Origin: CAYLGY01 sp964383325
Lineage (GTDB): Bacteria; Pseudomonadota; Alphaproteobacteria; Rhizobiales; Rhizobiaceae
Reading direction: 5' to 3'
DNA length: 19,702 nt
Assembly (NCBI GenBank): GCA_964383325.1
Contig: CAYLGY010000052.1
Location: 1-19,702, forward strand
Shown here piece after piece: positions 1 to 7,308 of the stretch. Position 1 is the stretch's first letter. Every line of letters begins with the position of its first letter. The notes below the pieces were generated by a model that was not told where the DNA came from, ran no database searches, and saw nothing but the letters and a program-made list of their open reading frames with translations. Position numbers and translations under genes: made by a program.

Positions 1-155
1 CCGGGGATGTAGAAGAATCCGGCGCCATACGCGTCGCAGACGCGCACATATTCAACCGGTTCCGGCTCGGCGATGACGATGGCGTCCGCCGCCTTCGCAC
101 CGGTGGCCGCGACGAGAGCCGCAGCTGAGCCGTAAAGCAGGCTCTTGATTTTCAT
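1..155 (-). CDS. Porin of the Hyphomicrobiales outer-membrane porin family (5' part only)
   Basis: Only the first 51 codons lie in the window; the gene continues beyond base 1. The protein would be a trimeric beta-barrel channel for small hydrophilic solutes in the outer membrane. Residues 1-23 form a signal peptide (Lys-2/Lys-4, a Leu/Ala-rich core, then Ala-Lys-Ala before the mature Ala-Asp-Ala-Ile-Val). The following stretch EPEPVEYVRVCDAYGAGFFY is the typical mature N-terminus of rhizobial and Brucella porins. It is nearly identical to the start of the divergent porin at 604, so the two are paralogues transcribed away from each other. The start ATG at 155 is preceded by GGAGG within the same 13-bp block that precedes the other porin. 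The rest of the barrel cannot be judged. Confidence 0.9.
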   Translation of the reverse strand, partial: MKIKSLLYGSAAALVAATGAKAADAIVIAEPEPVEYVRVCDAYGAGFFYIP

Positions 156-272
156 TTCTGACCTCCAGTCAATGTTTCAAACGGGTCTGGGTATTTCGCT
201 GAAGGACAGCAGATCCCTGCCCCATCCCCTCTTCTGAAAAAGACACATTCGCATGTGCCTCCTTCCAAAGTG

Positions 273-300
273 ACAATACAAGCGCCGTTTCCCCGTTCAA
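273..300 (-). promoter_or_regulatory. Candidate sigma-70-type promoter for the leftward porin
   Basis: Read on the minus strand, TTGAAC (300-295) and TATTGT (278-273) are separated by 16 bp and match the -35/-10 pattern reasonably. Transcription would begin near 266 and give a leader of about 110 nt before the ATG at 155. This is pattern matching only; alphaproteobacterial promoters are often degenerate. Confidence 0.35.
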
Positions 301-369
301 CCACTAACGCTCCGCTCCAGGCGTCCCAGGGCCCTGAACCACAGCGCTTGTTGCACAAAAGTCACGCTT

Positions 370-398
370 TTGGCTCCCGGGCTGTCACCAATTATACA
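370..398 (+). promoter_or_regulatory. Candidate sigma-70-type promoter for the rightward porin
   Basis: TTGGCT (370-375) and TATACA (393-398) lie 17 bp apart in one of the few AT-rich patches of the 448-bp divergent intergenic region (156-603). Transcription would begin near 405 and leave a leader of about 200 nt before the porin ATG at 604. Porin genes often carry long leaders that receive regulatory RNAs or proteins, but I see no specific hairpin or operator that proves it here. No gene is visible in this intergenic region. Confidence 0.4.
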
Positions 399-603
399 TT
401 TGTTAACCATTGGGACGGTTTTCGCCCTTCATTAGAGGTTCCGAAAACGGAATCAGCCGGCTGGTGCGATTCGATCCCGAATCGCGCACCTTTCCACTGC
501 TTCTAGCGCAATGCACTGAATTTGCAGGCAAGTTCTGTCGGCCACTCTCAAGCGAATCGCCATTCACGCTGCAACCAGTCGCGATTTAGACTGGAGGTCA
601 GTA

Positions 604-1836
604 ATGAAACTCAAGAGCCTGCTTCTCGGCTCCGCCGCCGCCCTTGTGGGCACAACCGCTCATTCCGCCGATGCCATTGTCGTCGCAGGTCCGGAACCGG
701 TTGAGTATGTCCGCGTCTGCGACGCATATGGCACCGGCTTCTTCTATATTCCGGGCACGGAAACCTGCCTGCGCATTGGCGGCGAGATCCGCTTTCAGCT
801 CGGCGCCACGAATGATCATGGCTTGAGCTACAGCTATGACCACGATCCCGATGACGAACCGGAACTCGTCTGGGTCGGCGACGATTCGCCGAATTTTCAC
901 GGCTACACCCAGGGCGGCTGGAACACCACGACCCGCGCCCGCATCTATTTCGACGTTCGCTCGGAGACCGAATGGGGCACGCTGCAGGCCTATTTCCGTA
1001 GCCAGTTCGATCGCACCAGCGGCGTCTGGGGCACGGGCGACGCAGCCAATGCCAACCATGCATGGCTCTCGCTCGGCGGTCTGCGCATGGGCTGGTCGGA
1101 CTCTGCTTTCGAATCGACGCCGAATTCCGGTGCCGCCACCTTCGCCTCGCACTCCGATTCGAGCCTGCGCTATGGCCGCGGCGCGGTAAATTTCATCCAG
1201 TACAATTTCTCCGGCAGCAATGGCGTCTTCGCCACGCTGTCATTCGAGGATGATGATGCGAGCTCGTGGAACTTGACTGACGTGGCGCCGCACACCGACG
1301 TCGTTCATGATGCCGCCAACTACATTCCGGATGTCGTGTTCCGCGCCGGCGTCAATCAGGGTTGGGGTGCGGTCTGGGGCGCAGTAGCCTGGGATGAAGA
1401 CCGGACGAATGATGACACGGCCAATTATGACCATCATTCTCCTGTGGTCAGCCAGGTTGGTTCGTCCGGCTGGGCTGCCGTGATCGGCACACAGATCAAT
1501 GTGCCGAATGCACCCGGCTCCTCCCTCCGCCTCCTCGGCTTCTACGCTGACAGCGACAATGCCTATAATGCCAATGGCGGCGAATGGTCGTTTGTGGCCT
1601 CCTATGGCCATCAGTTCTCGCCGGAGTTCTTCGCCTCGGTGGCGGCCCAGTATACGCACGGCCTCTATCTGCCCGGCACCGACATCGAGACCGACTGGAA
1701 CCGTTGGGATGCCGAGCTCTTTGCCACCTGGACCCCGGTCGAGAATTTCCAGGTCATGGGCGAGGTCGTCTACACCAAGGAAACCGACCTGAACGGCTCA
1801 TGGTCGGGCTTCCTGCGTTTCAGCCGATTCTTCTGA
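604..1836 (+). CDS. Porin of the Hyphomicrobiales outer-membrane porin family
   Basis: A 410-residue outer-membrane porin, complete. Residues 1-22 are a signal peptide (MKLKSLLLGSAAALVG start, cleavage likely after His-Ser-Ala). The mature start carries the family signature EPVEYVRVCDAYGTGFFYIP followed by a Cys-Leu-Arg-Ile-Gly-Gly-Glu-Ile-Arg strand. The remainder alternates short amphipathic strands with Asp/Asn/Gly-rich loops, and the chain ends in Arg-Phe-Phe; a terminal aromatic residue is the usual outer-membrane assembly signal. Loops around residues 75-95 and 215-235 are strongly acidic, suggesting an electronegative pore mouth. Length fits the family (roughly 350-420 residues). The start is set by GGAGG about 7 bases upstream. 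It is divergent from a second porin at 155, an arrangement that recalls the oppositely oriented omp2a/omp2b pair of Brucella. A hairpin follows the stop. Confidence 0.96.
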   Translation: MKLKSLLLGSAAALVGTTAHSADAIVVAGPEPVEYVRVCDAYGTGFFYIPGTETCLRIGGEIRFQLGATNDHGLSYSYDHDPDDEPELVWVGDDSPNFHGYTQGGWNTTTRARIYFDVRSETEWGTLQAYFRSQFDRTSGVWGTGDAANANHAWLSLGGLRMGWSDSAFESTPNSGAATFASHSDSSLRYGRGAVNFIQYNFSGSNGVFATLSFEDDDASSWNLTDVAPHTDVVHDAANYIPDVVFRAGVNQGWGAVWGAVAWDEDRTNDDTANYDHHSPVVSQVGSSGWAAVIGTQINVPNAPGSSLRLLGFYADSDNAYNANGGEWSFVASYGHQFSPEFFASVAAQYTHGLYLPGTDIETDWNRWDAELFATWTPVENFQVMGEVVYTKETDLNGSWSGFLRFSRFF

Positions 1837-1851
1837 TCGTCTGAGAGTACC

Positions 1852-1880
1852 GGCCACTGGCGATGCGTTCGCCGGTGGCC
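1852..1880 (+). terminator. Strong hairpin after the porin gene
   Basis: Arms 1852-1863 and 1869-1880 pair over 12 positions with a single G-T wobble around the 5-base loop TGCGT. It begins 15 bases after the porin stop. No T-run follows (the next bases are CCAAGCGAAA), so it may be a non-canonical terminator or a structure that protects the 3' end of an abundant porin mRNA. Confidence 0.6.
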
Positions 1881-2062
1881 CCAAGCGAAATGGGGGGCGT
1901 CGTGCGGATCCGGCAGGGATCGTGGCGCGGCAGATTTCTGGGGGTGACGCGAATCGCAGGTTTACGGGTGGGCTAACCGGCACAAGGTTCCTGGCACGAG
2001 GGATCTTTCGCGGCAAATGGTCGGACTTTTGCAACGGCAACTTGTCGAAGGATGTGCCGCAT

Positions 2063-3055
2063 ATGACATTTTGCGCTCTCGATTCATGGTTAGACAGGCG
2101 CCTTACCGGACATCTCCAGGGGGGCGGAGAATTGGAATCGGCAAATAGCGTCCGCGCGACCGGCGCGGAACCTGAGTATGGTGCGTGGCTGCAATATACC
2201 ATTCGTTCCGGCAGCCATTTACGGCCCGTGAATTCACTGACGATCGCCGAACTTCAGCGGCGCTATCTCGACGTGTTGTGGGAAGAGGGAAAGCACAAGG
2301 TCAATGTGCGGTCCTTCCTGGGTGAAATTGACGAAATCTTTTCGGGTTTGCGTTTCGCCACCTTCTCCGATGACATGGTCGATCACCTTGTCGGCACCCT
2401 GCGCGAACGCGGCAACTCAAATGCGACCATCAATCGGAAGATGGCTGCATTGAGCAAGCTGCTGCGAAAGGCGTACAGGATGGGGGACATTCACAGCCTG
2501 CCGGAATTCCGCCGCCAGAAGGAGCGGGCGGGCAGGATCCGATTCCTCGAACCGGAGGAGGAACGGCGCCTGTTCGAGGCGATCCGCGATCGCTCCTGCG
2601 ATGCGTGGCGGCTTTCCATATTCCTCGTCGATACGGGTTGCCGCCTGGGCGAGGCACTCGGCTTGCGCTGGGGTGACGTTCATGCCGAACGGGTGAGCTT
2701 CTGGCTGACCAAATCGGGGCGCAGCCGCACCGTTCCGCTGACTTCCCGGGCGCTGGAGGCGGTCGAAGCAGCCGACCGGCGCTGGACAGGGCCGTTCGCG
2801 ATGTTCAGCCAGGTCGGCTTTCGCGCCATCTGGAACGATGCCAAGCAGGAAACGGGTTTTGGCGCTGACAAGCAGATCGTGCCGCATATCCTGCGTCACA
2901 CCTGCGCGTCGCGGCTGGTGCGGGGCGGCATCGATATCCGGCGCGTGCAGATGTGGCTCGGGCACCAGACCCTGCAGATGACGATGCGATACGCACATTT
3001 GGCGACGAACGATCTCGACCCTTGCGTCGGCGTGCTCGAAAGAGCAGGCGCCTGA
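2063..3055 (+). CDS. Tyrosine recombinase / phage-type integrase
   Basis: A site-specific recombinase of the tyrosine integrase family, which cuts and rejoins DNA through a 3'-phosphotyrosine. With ATG 2063 as residue 1 the catalytic set is complete: Arg194 (in TGCRLGEALGLRW), Lys217 in the beta-hairpin, His275 and Arg278 (HILRHT), His301 (WLGH) and the nucleophile Tyr310 (MRYAHL). Residues about 60-145 form the helical core-binding domain with an NATINRKMAALSKLL segment. Length is 330 residues from ATG 2063. A TTG at 2132 with GGCGGAGA just upstream is an alternative start, and the frame is open back to 1922. It stands alone: no excisionase, phage genes or tRNA is visible nearby, so it may be an island relic, a lone domesticated recombinase, or one acting on a site outside the window. 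Confidence 0.92.
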   Translation: MTFCALDSWLDRRLTGHLQGGGELESANSVRATGAEPEYGAWLQYTIRSGSHLRPVNSLTIAELQRRYLDVLWEEGKHKVNVRSFLGEIDEIFSGLRFATFSDDMVDHLVGTLRERGNSNATINRKMAALSKLLRKAYRMGDIHSLPEFRRQKERAGRIRFLEPEEERRLFEAIRDRSCDAWRLSIFLVDTGCRLGEALGLRWGDVHAERVSFWLTKSGRSRTVPLTSRALEAVEAADRRWTGPFAMFSQVGFRAIWNDAKQETGFGADKQIVPHILRHTCASRLVRGGIDIRRVQMWLGHQTLQMTMRYAHLATNDLDPCVGVLERAGA

Positions 3056-3202
3056 TGGGCGGGCAGGTGCGCGACGGGAGGGTCGGATCGCATTCCGCGC
3101 GACCTCCCCTGCTTCCTGCTTTCCAATTGGCGCAGTACCGGGCACAATCTGCCTGTTCACGGCCAGGCCATTCACAGCCCCGCGGAGAGGACGCGGCTCC
3201 CT

Positions 3203-4369
3203 ATGTATGAGCATTCCATGAACTTTGGTCTCGAAGAAGAGATCGAACGCCTGCGCGAATCCGTGCGCCGGTTTGCCGGGGAGCGGATTGAGCCTCTGGC
3301 CGCTGAAATTGACCGCAGCAATGAGTTTCCCCGCCATCTCTGGCCTGAACTGGGTGCATTGGGCTTGCTCGGCATCACCGCCGATCCGGAGTATGGCGGC
3401 TCGGGCATGAATTATCTGGCACAGGTCGTGGCGCTGGAAGAGATCTCGCGCGCGTCCGCGGCCATCGGCCTCTCCTGCGGCGCCCATTCCAATCTGTGCG
3501 TCAACCAGATCCAGCGTTGGGGCACCGTGCAGCAAAAGGAGAAATATCTGCCACGCCTCTGTTCCGGCGAATATTTGGGCGGGCTGGCCATGTCCGAAAC
3601 TGGGTCGGGTTCCGACGTCGTATCGATGCGCCTCCGTGCGGAGAAGCGCGGCGATTCCTATGTCCTCAACGGGACCAAGATGTGGATTACCAACGGTCCC
3701 GATGCCGACGTGCTGGTAGTGTACGGGAAGACCGATCCGGCGGCAGGCTCGCGCGGCATCACCGCCTTCATTGTCGAAACGCGCCAGCCCGGCTTTGCAA
3801 CGGCGCAGAAGCTGGACAAGCTCGGCATGCGGGGCTCCAGCACGGGCGAGCTTGTGTTCGAGGATCTGGTGGTCCCGGCGGAAAATGTACTGCATCGAGA
3901 AGGTGGTGGAGTCGAGGTACTGATGAGCGGCCTGGATTTCGAGCGCATTGCGCTTTCCGGAGGGCCGCTTGGCATCATGGCGGCCTGTCTCGATCTTGCC
4001 GCCCCCTACGCGGCGGAGCGCAGGCAATTCGGTCAGCCGATCGGGGCATTTCAGCTCGTTCAGGGCAAGCTTGCCGACATGTATACGAATATGAATGCCT
4101 GCCGCGCTTATGTCTATGCGGTGGCCGCCGCAGCCGACCGGGGCGAGGTAACGCGCAAGGATGCGGCCGGCTGCATCCTGTATGCGTCGGAGCGTGCGAC
4201 GCAAATGGCGCTCGATGCGATCCAGCTCCTTGGCGGCAATGGCTATATCAATGACTACCCGGCAGGGCGACTCTTGCGGGATGCCAAGCTTTACGAAATT
4301 GGCGCGGGGACATCCGAAATCCGCCGTTGGCTGATCGGGCGCGAGATCATGGCGGAGCTGAAAAAGTAG
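3203..4369 (+). CDS. ivd: Isovaleryl-CoA dehydrogenase (acyl-CoA dehydrogenase family)
   Basis: A FAD enzyme that oxidises isovaleryl-CoA to 3-methylcrotonyl-CoA in leucine breakdown and passes electrons to ETF. The 388-residue protein shows the three-part acyl-CoA dehydrogenase fold: an N-terminal helical domain; a beta domain with SETGSGSD (131-138) and MWITNGPDAD (160-169) for flavin and substrate contacts; and a C-terminal helical domain with RRQFGQPIGAFQLVQ (273-287) and YEIGAGTSEIRR (364-375). Glu247 in FERIALSGGPLG is in the position of the catalytic base that distinguishes isovaleryl-CoA dehydrogenases from the short- and medium-chain enzymes. ATG 3203 follows GGAGAGG by about 12 bases; ATG 3218 is also possible. 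The usual partners (methylcrotonyl-CoA carboxylase, HMG-CoA lyase) are absent here. Exact substrate is inferred from residues alone. Confidence 0.9.
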   Translation: MYEHSMNFGLEEEIERLRESVRRFAGERIEPLAAEIDRSNEFPRHLWPELGALGLLGITADPEYGGSGMNYLAQVVALEEISRASAAIGLSCGAHSNLCVNQIQRWGTVQQKEKYLPRLCSGEYLGGLAMSETGSGSDVVSMRLRAEKRGDSYVLNGTKMWITNGPDADVLVVYGKTDPAAGSRGITAFIVETRQPGFATAQKLDKLGMRGSSTGELVFEDLVVPAENVLHREGGGVEVLMSGLDFERIALSGGPLGIMAACLDLAAPYAAERRQFGQPIGAFQLVQGKLADMYTNMNACRAYVYAVAAAADRGEVTRKDAAGCILYASERATQMALDAIQLLGGNGYINDYPAGRLLRDAKLYEIGAGTSEIRRWLIGREIMAELKK

Positions 4370-4480
4370 ACTTGGCAGTCCCGAAGAAGGCCGGCGGCGG
4401 CGGCCCGTCAGCGAAGGATCGCGATGCCGGCCGGTGCATGCAGCATTCCGACCGCATCACGCTCGCTTCCGTCCATCGGT

Positions 4481-5197
4481 TCAGACAGCGGCGCGCTTTC
4501 GTGCCGTCTGGCCGAACATGATCTTCTGCGCTTCCTTGTCGGTCGCAAGGTCGGAGCGGCGGCGATCCTTGCCGACCTCCAGACCGCGCTGAACGGCGGG
4601 GCGCGCCATCAGTCGCTCATACCAGGCGCGCAAGTTCGGAAACTCGTTCAGATCCTGTCCCTGAGCCTTGTATGTCGTCACCCAGCCCAGCGACGCCATG
4701 TCTGCAATCGAATATTCTCCGGCAAGATAGTCGCGGTCCTCCAGCCGGCCATCCATGACGCCGAACAGACGGTTGACCTCATTCGTATACCGCTCGATTC
4801 CATAGGCAATCTTTTCAGGCGCATAGTTTCGGAAATGATTGGCCTGACCCGCCATCGGGCCGAGCCCGCCGACCTGCCAGAATAACCATTGCTCGACCTC
4901 TACCCGGCGACGCTCATCGGAGGGATAGAAGCGGTCGAACTTGCGCCCGAGATATTGCAGGATGGCGCCGCTCTCGAAAACCGAAATCGGCTCGCCACCC
5001 GGCCCTTCCGGATCAACGATCGCCGGCATGCGATTGTTCGGCGAAATGGCCAGAAACTCGGGTTTGAACTGGTCACCGCGCCCGATATCCACATATTTCA
5101 CCTCGTAGGGAACGCCAAGTTCCTCCAGCATGATCGTGATCTTCCAGCCATTGGGAGTTGGCCAGTAGTGAAGTTCGATAGGCTGACGGTTCATCAT
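4481..5197 (-). CDS. Nu-class glutathione S-transferase (YfcG-like)
   Basis: A cytosolic thioredoxin-fold protein of 238 residues. The N-terminal half has TPNGWKITIMLEELG (14-28), where the Thr-Pro-Asn-Gly motif replaces the catalytic Tyr/Ser/Cys of other GST classes, then ISPNNRMPAIVD and FESGAILQYLG, which build the glutathione site. The C-terminal half is all-helical with WLFWQVGGLGPMAGQ and YSIADMASLGW. These motifs are those of E. coli YfcG and its Nu-class relatives, which show glutathione-dependent disulfide reductase and peroxidase activity rather than classical conjugation. The start is ATG 5197 with AGGAG five bases upstream (ATG 5194 is adjacent); upstream in-frame codons to 5278 lack such a site. 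It is convergent with the acyl-CoA dehydrogenase gene, 111 bp apart. A basic tail after residue 212 extends beyond YfcG. Confidence 0.93.
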   Translation of the reverse strand: MMNRQPIELHYWPTPNGWKITIMLEELGVPYEVKYVDIGRGDQFKPEFLAISPNNRMPAIVDPEGPGGEPISVFESGAILQYLGRKFDRFYPSDERRRVEVEQWLFWQVGGLGPMAGQANHFRNYAPEKIAYGIERYTNEVNRLFGVMDGRLEDRDYLAGEYSIADMASLGWVTTYKAQGQDLNEFPNLRAWYERLMARPAVQRGLEVGKDRRRSDLATDKEAQKIMFGQTARKRAAV

Positions 5198-5428
5198 TGA
5201 TCTCCTGGAGCAATCCTGCGGCCGGCCGGCGGGGTAGAAGAATTCGCTGATCGTGGACCGGCCATCCTCTCTGTACACATAGAGCGCCGGGCCGGCAAAA
5301 CCAGTGCCGATTTGCGTAACGCATTGTTAAGCACTCTGAACGCCACGTGAAGGCGCGGCTCAGCGCGGATTCATTTGCTTGCCGGCATGCTTGCCGCAAC
5401 AATTTGCCGCAAGATCATGGAGTATCCG

Positions 5429-5605
5429 ATGCTCGCCCGCCGCTTCGCCCTTGTCTGCATTCTGCTTACACTGTTCGGGATGTGGTTCTCGTCGCTCGTT
5501 GCCGGACTGGAGCGGCCGCAGACCGCTTACGGAGCCAATCCCTTGTGCGCCCTAGAGCGTCATGCGCTTTGTTCCCCGGCTGAAGGATTGCGGGCCTTGC
5601 GATAG
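5429..5605 (+). CDS. Possible small membrane or secreted protein, 58 residues
   Basis: I do not recognise a family. The frame encodes a basic start (MLARRF), then a hydrophobic segment at residues 6-25 (ALVCILLTLFGMWFSSLVAG) that could be one transmembrane helix or an uncleaved signal, and a short Cys-containing tail (Cys at 38 and 47). GGAG lies 6 bases before ATG 5429; ATG 5417 is an in-frame alternative. It ends 52 bp before the start of AMP nucleosidase on the same strand, so it could be co-transcribed with it. It could also be a chance reading frame in the leader of that gene. Confidence 0.4.
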   Translation: MLARRFALVCILLTLFGMWFSSLVAGLERPQTAYGANPLCALERHALCSPAEGLRALR

Positions 5606-5657
5606 AACGGTCGGGCCAGTGACTCCCAAGAGTCACATTCCCGCACTATACTGCGGC

Positions 5658-7157
5658 ATGGACAAACGAATCCCACCGGCGCCAATCGAGGATATCGAGA
5701 CGCCAGAACCTTTCCCTGCACGAAGTTTTACCGATGCGCATGCCGCTGTGCTTGCCTTGCAGGAACTTTATCTGCGCAATACCGGCTTTCTGGCGGATGC
5801 CTTCGCACAATATCTCCGCACCGGCTCGGCCCGCCGCTTTCGCGCCTATTATCCGGAGGTCGGCCTCACCACCACCTCGCATGCGCATATCGACACCCGG
5901 CTGGCCTATGGGCACGTCGTTGGCCCGGGGCGCTATTCCACGACGATTACCCGGCCTGACCTGTTTGCCGAATATCTGGAGCAGCAGCTCGGCCTGATCC
6001 TGCGCAACCATGGCGTACCCATCATCGTGCGCGAATCCTCAACGCCGATTCCCCTGCATTTTGCGCTGCCGGAAGATCGGGTCATCCTTGCCGACGGGCC
6101 CCCGGGCCTGGAACGTCCCCTGCGTGACCTGTTCGATGTGCCGAACATAGCCACGACCGATGACCGGATCGCCAACGGCACCTATGAGCCGGTGCCGGGA
6201 GAGCCGTTGCCGCTCGCGCCCTTCACCGCGCAGCGGATAGACTATTCGCTGCATCGTCTGTCGCATTACACCGCGACAAAACCGCAATACTTCCAGAATT
6301 ACGTGTTGTTCACGAATTACCAGTTCTATATTGATGCGTTCCGCGAGCATGCGCGGCAACTCATGGCGGAAGGCGGCGGCGGATACTCCGCCTTGGTCGA
6401 GCCGGGCAATGTCATTACGGAGGCTGGAGCGCAGCCGTCGCCCCAGGGTGGCGTACCTGCAGCCAATCCGCAAATGCCGGCCTATCATCTCGTCAAACCG
6501 GGTCATGCCGGCATTACCATGGTCAATATCGGCGTCGGCCCATCCAATGCCAAGACCATTACCGATCACATCGCTGTCCTGCGCCCGCATGCCTGGCTGA
6601 TGCTCGGTCATTGCGCGGGCCTGCGCGACACGCAAGCCATTGGCGATTATGTGCTTGCCCATGCCTATATGCGCGAGGACCATGTACTCGATGACGATTT
6701 GCCAGTTTGGGTGCCGATCCCGGCTCTGGCGGAAATCCAGGTGGCGCTGGAAGAGGCGGTGGCAAAGGTGACCGGCTTCTCCGGCTATGATCTGAAGCGG
6801 ATCATGCGGACCGGCACCGTCGCCTCGATCGACAATCGCAACTGGGAGTTGCGGGACTTGCCGGGGCCCGTGCGACGCCTGTCGCAATCGCGTGCCATTG
6901 CGCTGGATATGGAATCGGCGACCATCGCCGCCAATGGCTTCCGTTTCCGTGTGCCCTATGGAACCTTGCTCTGCGTATCGGACAAGCCGGTTCATGGCGA
7001 ACTGAAACTGCCGGGCATGGCGACGGAATTCTACAAGCGCCAGGTCGGCCAGCATCTGATCATTGGCATCACTGCGCTGGAATCACTGGCGAAAATGCCG
7101 CTGGAAAGGCTGCATTCGCGCAAGCTGCGCTCCTTCATGGAGACAGCATTTCAGTAA
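5658..7157 (+). CDS. amn: AMP nucleosidase
   Basis: A cytoplasmic enzyme that hydrolyses AMP to adenine and ribose 5-phosphate, tuning the adenylate pool. The 499 residues match the family length (E. coli Amn is 484). The N-terminal part (about 1-175) is the AMP-nucleosidase-specific domain, including YLRTGSARRFRAYYPEV and RPDLFAEYLEQQL. The C-terminal part (about 200-490) is the nucleoside phosphorylase fold with HAGITMVNIGVGPSNAKT, LMLGHCAGLRD, ALDMESATIAANG (the Met-Glu ribose contacts at 418-419) and SDKPVHGELKLPG, whose Asp442 is the expected catalytic acid. ATG 5658 is chosen because homology begins right after it; the frame is open upstream to 5562 but encodes nothing family-like. The gene is convergent with the giant gene ending at 7309. 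Confidence 0.95.
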   Translation: MDKRIPPAPIEDIETPEPFPARSFTDAHAAVLALQELYLRNTGFLADAFAQYLRTGSARRFRAYYPEVGLTTTSHAHIDTRLAYGHVVGPGRYSTTITRPDLFAEYLEQQLGLILRNHGVPIIVRESSTPIPLHFALPEDRVILADGPPGLERPLRDLFDVPNIATTDDRIANGTYEPVPGEPLPLAPFTAQRIDYSLHRLSHYTATKPQYFQNYVLFTNYQFYIDAFREHARQLMAEGGGGYSALVEPGNVITEAGAQPSPQGGVPAANPQMPAYHLVKPGHAGITMVNIGVGPSNAKTITDHIAVLRPHAWLMLGHCAGLRDTQAIGDYVLAHAYMREDHVLDDDLPVWVPIPALAEIQVALEEAVAKVTGFSGYDLKRIMRTGTVASIDNRNWELRDLPGPVRRLSQSRAIALDMESATIAANGFRFRVPYGTLLCVSDKPVHGELKLPGMATEFYKRQVGQHLIIGITALESLAKMPLERLHSRKLRSFMETAFQ

Positions 7158-7308
7158 GCGGTCTTTCCACCTGCGTCAAAGCTGGCCGTCGCGGCACTCC
7201 GCAGCATTGCGGCGCAGGAAACCGTCCGATCGCACGCCGATGAGGATGCAGCGCCTCGTTCGGGCAGAATCTTGTCCGGAGGACGGTTCCACGTTTCGGG
7301 ATCGCGCC

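Larger units (their letters stand above)
158..601. repeat. 13-bp inverted repeat bounding the divergent porin promoter region
   Basis: CTGACCTCCAGTC at 158-170 is the exact reverse complement of GACTGGAGGTCAG at 589-601. Each copy contains the GGAGG ribosome-binding site of one porin and lies directly upstream of its ATG. The match continues imperfectly into both coding regions because the genes are paralogues, so the true inverted repeat has arms of at least about 150 bp around a unique centre of roughly 420 bp. The simplest reading is a conserved translation-initiation region on a duplicated, inverted gene. Confidence 0.85.

Noticed and set aside
2417..4204. 595-codon open frame on the minus strand
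   Set aside because: It lies antisense to the integrase and isovaleryl-CoA dehydrogenase, both of which have complete family motifs. The predicted product is His/Arg/Ala-rich and unlike any domain; it is a by-product of GC-rich codon bias.
6039..7055. 338-codon open frame on the minus strand
   Set aside because: It is antisense to the AMP nucleosidase catalytic domain and has no recognisable domain or ribosome-binding support.
7220..7288. Inverted repeat AACCGTCC / GGACGGTT between amn and giant gene A as a bidirectional terminator
   Set aside because: The arms are 8 bp but separated by a 53-base loop, with no T-run on either strand; a functional terminator hairpin is unlikely.
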